A DNA stretch of 8,579 nt from Bacteroidaceae bacterium. Lineage in GTDB: Bacteria; Bacteroidota; Bacteroidia; Bacteroidales; Bacteroidaceae. Where the stretch lies: contig JAUUPT010000114.1 of assembly GCA_030843315.1 (NCBI GenBank), positions 1 through 8,579 of the forward strand. Direction: 5' to 3'. Below the pieces are notes generated by a model, which worked only from the letters and a program-made list of their open reading frames with translations, searched no databases and was not told where the DNA came from. Within the stretch, counting starts at the first letter, position 1. Each line of letters begins with the position of its first letter. This document shows, one piece after another, positions 5,341 through 8,579 of this stretch. The translations under genes and the position numbers were made by a program.

Positions 5341-7821
5341 ATGAAGAAAAGAAATTACCTAAGTGATATTGAAGATAATAGTGGAAACGCTTTCTCTGTA
5401 ATTGCTGATTTTGAGGGAAATGAAGAACAACTGATGGATATTGAAGTAGATGAAATTCTGCCCATACTGCCTCTTCGAAATATGGTTTTATTCCCGGGCG
5501 TATTTATGCCGGTATCTATCGGAAGAAAGTCTTCCCTCAAGTTAGTGCGCGAAGCGGAAAAGAAAAATCTATATATAGCTGTAGTATGCCAAAAAGTAGC
5601 CGAAACGGAGGCTCCTTTGTTTGAAGACTTGCATACTATCGGCACGGTAGCCAAGATTGTTCGTGTACTCGAAATGCCCGATCAGACAACCACTGTCATC
5701 CTGCAAGGCGCCAAACGTATAGAACTGAGAGAAGTTACAAGCATGGTTCCTTATCTTAAAGGACGTGTAACAGCATTGAATGAGGAACTTCCTGCAAAGA
5801 GCGATAAAGAGTTCCATGCATTGGTCGAAGCATGCAAGGATTTGACTGTACGCTATATCAAGTCTTCGGATATGTTTCCGCAAGACTCGGCTTTTGCCAT
5901 CAAAAACATCACTAACCCGATGTTCCTGGTAGGCTTTATCTGTACCAACCTGCCACTGAAGAAGGATGAAAAGATAGAATTACTGCACATCGACTCACTG
6001 CGCGCACGCACCTATCGCTTGCTGGAAATACTAAACCGCGAAGTGCAACTTGCTGAAATCAAAGAGTCTATCCAAATGCGTGCACGTGAAGACATCGATC
6101 AGCAGCAGCGCGAATATTTCTTGCAGCAGCAGATCAAAACCATTCAGGATGAACTGGGTGGCGGCGGTCAGGAACAGGAAATTGAAGAAATGCGCAAGAA
6201 AGCGGAAATGATGAAATGGAATGAGGAAGTAAAAGCTATTTTCCTGAAGGAAGTGGATAAGCTGGAACGCACTCATCCGCAATCTCCCGATTACAGCGTA
6301 CAACTTAACTATCTGCAAACAATGCTCAGCCTGCCGTGGGGCACATATACCACGGATAATCTGAATCTGGTTAATGCAGAAAAGACTCTGAACAAAGACC
6401 ACTATGGCTTGGAGAAAGTAAAGGAACGCATCTTGGAACATCTTGCCGTACTGAAGTTGAAAGGTGACATGAAGTCTCCTATCATCTGTCTATATGGCCC
6501 TCCGGGTGTGGGAAAGACGTCTTTGGGACGCTCCATAGCCGCTGCCTTGAAGCGGAAATATATCCGTATGTCCTTAGGTGGTGTGCACGATGAAGCAGAA
6601 ATCCGCGGACACCGTAAGACCTATATCGGTGCGATGCCGGGGCGAATCATCAAGAGCCTGATTAAAGCCGGTTCTTCCAATCCGGTATTTATCCTGGATG
6701 AGATAGACAAAGTGAGTGCCGACCGTCAGGGAGATCCCTCTTCGGCCCTTCTCGAAGTGCTTGACCCGGAACAGAACACTACCTTCCATGACAACTTCCT
6801 GGATGTGGATTTTGATTTATCCAAGGTGATGTTTATCGCTACGGCCAATAATCTGAATACCATCCCCGGCCCGCTGTTGGACCGTATGGAATTGATCGAG
6901 GTAAGTGGATATATAACCGAAGAGAAGATTGAAATTGCCCGCCGCCATCTGGTTCCCAAAGAACTGGAAGCCAATGGCATGAAGAAGAACGATATCAAGA
7001 TTCCGAAGAATACACTGGAAGCCATTATCGAGAACTACACTCGTGAAAGCGGTGTGCGCGAACTGGAAAAGAAGATAGGAAAGATTCTTCGTAAGTCAGC
7101 CCGCCAGTATGCTACGGATGGCTATTTTGCCAAAACAGAAATCAAACCGGGAGACCTGTATGACTTCCTCGGAGCTCCGGAGTACACCCGCGACAAATAC
7201 CAGGGAAACGAATATGCCGGCGTGGTAACAGGTTTGGCATGGACAGCTGTAGGAGGCGAAATCCTTTTCATAGAAACCAGCTTGAGTCGTGGAAAAAGCG
7301 GACGCCTGACGTTGACCGGAAATCTGGGCGATGTAATGAAAGAGTCAGCAATGCTGGCACTGGAGTACATCAGAGCTCATGCTTCGCTGTTGAATCTTAA
7401 CGAGGAAATCTTCGATAACTGGAATATCCATGTCCATGTACCCGAAGGCGCCATCCCTAAAGACGGTCCCTCTGCCGGTATCACGATGGCTACTTCCCTC
7501 GCTTCCGCCCTTACCCAGCGGAAAGTGAAAGCCAACCTTGCCATGACAGGTGAAATAACGCTTCGCGGCAAAGTGCTTCCGGTAGGCGGCATCAAAGAGA
7601 AAATCCTGGCTGCCAAGCGTGCCGGCATCAAGGAGATTATCTTAAGCGAAGAGAACCGTAAGAATATAGAAGAGATACAGGAAATATATCTGAAAGGACT
7701 GACTTTCCACTATGTGAAAGACATTAAGGAAGTGTTTGCCATTGCGCTGACTGACGAGAAAGTAGCCGATGCCATCGACCTGTCCGCTAAGAAAGAAAAG
7801 ACTGAAACGAAAGCAGAATGA
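5341..7821 (+). CDS. lon: ATP-dependent protease Lon (LonA)
   Basis: This 826-residue cytosolic AAA+ serine protease degrades misfolded and regulatory proteins as a hexamer. Order of parts: an acidic N-terminal extension (1-38); the LON substrate-binding domain starting ILPLRNMVLFPG (42-53) to about 240; the helical QREYFLQQQIK region (256-266) and a Glu/Lys-rich coiled coil (about 275-310); AAA+ with Walker A GPPGVGKT (386-393) and Walker B FILDEID (450-456); and the protease domain with nucleophile S711 in KDGPSAG and partner K754 in GGIKEK. All catalytic elements are intact. It is about 40 residues longer than the 784-residue E. coli enzyme, the excess being at the N-terminus and a Lys/Glu-rich tail (about 806-826). 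A -7 box lies 47 bp upstream. Its TGA overlaps the tgt ATG, indicating translational coupling. Confidence 0.98.
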   Translation: MKKRNYLSDIEDNSGNAFSVIADFEGNEEQLMDIEVDEILPILPLRNMVLFPGVFMPVSIGRKSSLKLVREAEKKNLYIAVVCQKVAETEAPLFEDLHTIGTVAKIVRVLEMPDQTTTVILQGAKRIELREVTSMVPYLKGRVTALNEELPAKSDKEFHALVEACKDLTVRYIKSSDMFPQDSAFAIKNITNPMFLVGFICTNLPLKKDEKIELLHIDSLRARTYRLLEILNREVQLAEIKESIQMRAREDIDQQQREYFLQQQIKTIQDELGGGGQEQEIEEMRKKAEMMKWNEEVKAIFLKEVDKLERTHPQSPDYSVQLNYLQTMLSLPWGTYTTDNLNLVNAEKTLNKDHYGLEKVKERILEHLAVLKLKGDMKSPIICLYGPPGVGKTSLGRSIAAALKRKYIRMSLGGVHDEAEIRGHRKTYIGAMPGRIIKSLIKAGSSNPVFILDEIDKVSADRQGDPSSALLEVLDPEQNTTFHDNFLDVDFDLSKVMFIATANNLNTIPGPLLDRMELIEVSGYITEEKIEIARRHLVPKELEANGMKKNDIKIPKNTLEAIIENYTRESGVRELEKKIGKILRKSARQYATDGYFAKTEIKPGDLYDFLGAPEYTRDKYQGNEYAGVVTGLAWTAVGGEILFIETSLSRGKSGRLTLTGNLGDVMKESAMLALEYIRAHASLLNLNEEIFDNWNIHVHVPEGAIPKDGPSAGITMATSLASALTQRKVKANLAMTGEITLRGKVLPVGGIKEKILAAKRAGIKEIILSEENRKNIEEIQEIYLKGLTFHYVKDIKEVFAIALTDEKVADAIDLSAKKEKTETKAE

Positions 7822-8579
7822 CATTTGAGTTACAACATACAGACAGCAAGACGAATGCACGTGCCGGACTGATTACGACCGACCACGGCCAAATAGAAAC
7901 CCCTATCTTCATGCCGGTAGGTACAGTGGGAACTGTAAAAGGCGTGCATTTGCCCGAACTGAAAGAGGACATCAAAGCACAGATTATATTAGGTAATACC
8001 TATCACCTTTATTTACGTCCGGGACTGGAAGTAATAGAAAAAGCCGGTGGACTGCATAAGTTCAACGGCTTTGACCGTCCTATGCTGACGGATAGCGGCG
8101 GTTTCCAGGTATTCTCACTGTCCGGCATCCGCAAGTTGCGCGAAGAAGGTGCGGAATTCCGCTCACACATCGACGGCAGCAAGCATATCTTTACGCCGGA
8201 AAAGGTGATGGATATCGAGCGTACCATCGGTGCAGATATCATGATGGCCTTTGATGAATGCCCTCCGGGAGATTCGGATTATGAATATGCCAAGAAGTCT
8301 ATGGGACTGACACACCGCTGGCTCGACCGTTGCATCCAGCGATTCAACGAAACGGAGCCGAAGTATGGATACCGGCAAGCCCTGTTCCCTATCGTGCAAG
8401 GCTGTGTATATAGAGATTTGCGCACCCAATCCGCCGAGTTTGTCGCTTCCAAAGGAGCCGAGGGCAATGCTATCGGTGGACTGGCGGTAGGCGAACCCGT
8501 AGACAAGATGTATGAGATGATTGAATTGGTGAACGGGATACTACCCAAAGACAAGCCCCGCTATCTGATGGGCGTAGGA
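7818..8579 (+). CDS. tgt: Queuine/preQ1 tRNA-guanine transglycosylase, 3' end outside the window
   Basis: The first 254 residues of bacterial Tgt are present; the frame is open to the last base. Tgt exchanges guanine 34 of GUN-anticodon tRNAs for preQ1 on the way to queuosine. Recognisable motifs are ETPIFMPVGT (27-36), LGNTYHLYLRPG (58-69), TDSGGFQ (91-97) with the conserved base-binding D92, MAFDECPPG (143-151), IVQGC (192-196) and IGGLAVGE (219-226). The downstream catalytic aspartate and the zinc-binding cysteine cluster expected in a protein of about 375 residues lie beyond the window. The ATG overlaps the lon stop by 4 nt (ATGA), so tgt is probably translated by ribosomes finishing lon. 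In Bacteroides I would expect an LptF/LptG-type permease next, but it is not in view. Confidence 0.97.
   Translation, partial: MTFELQHTDSKTNARAGLITTDHGQIETPIFMPVGTVGTVKGVHLPELKEDIKAQIILGNTYHLYLRPGLEVIEKAGGLHKFNGFDRPMLTDSGGFQVFSLSGIRKLREEGAEFRSHIDGSKHIFTPEKVMDIERTIGADIMMAFDECPPGDSDYEYAKKSMGLTHRWLDRCIQRFNETEPKYGYRQALFPIVQGCVYRDLRTQSAEFVASKGAEGNAIGGLAVGEPVDKMYEMIELVNGILPKDKPRYLMGVG

Noticed and set aside
5355..8554. Minus-strand ORFs opposite lon and tgt
   Set aside because: Lon and Tgt are unambiguous and intact over this stretch; the antisense frames show no family features.

Overview
The window looks like a piece of a Bacteroides chromosome (order Bacteroidales). Promoters carry the Bacteroides-type -7 box TAnnTTTG, in one case with a correctly spaced TTTG at -33. 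Most genes lack a strong Shine-Dalgarno sequence. The gene set (a DUF4494 protein, a dihydroorotate dehydrogenase-like protein, lon followed by tgt) and the protein sequences are typical of that group. The genus is an inference from these signals and from recognising the protein families; no database search was possible.

Layout. Positions 1-329 hold no protein gene. At the left edge is a -7 box followed by about 65 nt ending in a clean intrinsic terminator (52-76), which together look like a small RNA or an attenuated leader. Nothing is recognised in 77-128. Then comes an exact 22-bp-period array of five units (129-238) whose core is a near-palindrome, followed by a weak promoter candidate. 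Next, on the + strand, is a two-gene unit: a DUF169-GNAT fusion protein (330-1622) and a small AlaX-like tRNA-editing-domain protein (1636-2103). A perfect 13-bp hairpin (2127-2160) closes this unit and the convergent minus-strand operon.

The minus-strand operon runs from a near-ideal promoter (4402-4433) through a DUF4494 protein (4318-3854), the YggS/PLPBP pyridoxal-phosphate homeostasis protein (3851-3183) and a dihydroorotate dehydrogenase-like FMN protein (3171-2194), with gaps of 2 and 11 nt. Upstream of it, also on the minus strand, is a tRNA1(Val) adenine-37 N6-methyltransferase-type gene (5170-4463) with an unusually perfect Shine-Dalgarno. It diverges from lon (5341-7821). The lon stop overlaps the start of tgt (7818-, cut by the window end), so lon and tgt are translationally coupled.

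Functionally the region is mostly core housekeeping: tRNA modification (TrmN6-like, Tgt), possible tRNA quality control (AlaX-like), proteolysis (Lon) and cofactor homeostasis (YggS). The parts most worth a second look are the 22-bp array and its nested inverted repeat, the putative small RNA, the internal duplication in the DUF4494 protein, the DHOD-like enzyme without the class 1 catalytic cysteine, the DUF169-GNAT fusion paired with an AlaX-like protein, and a sigma-54-like element before lon. I found no clearly new defence system or mobile element.
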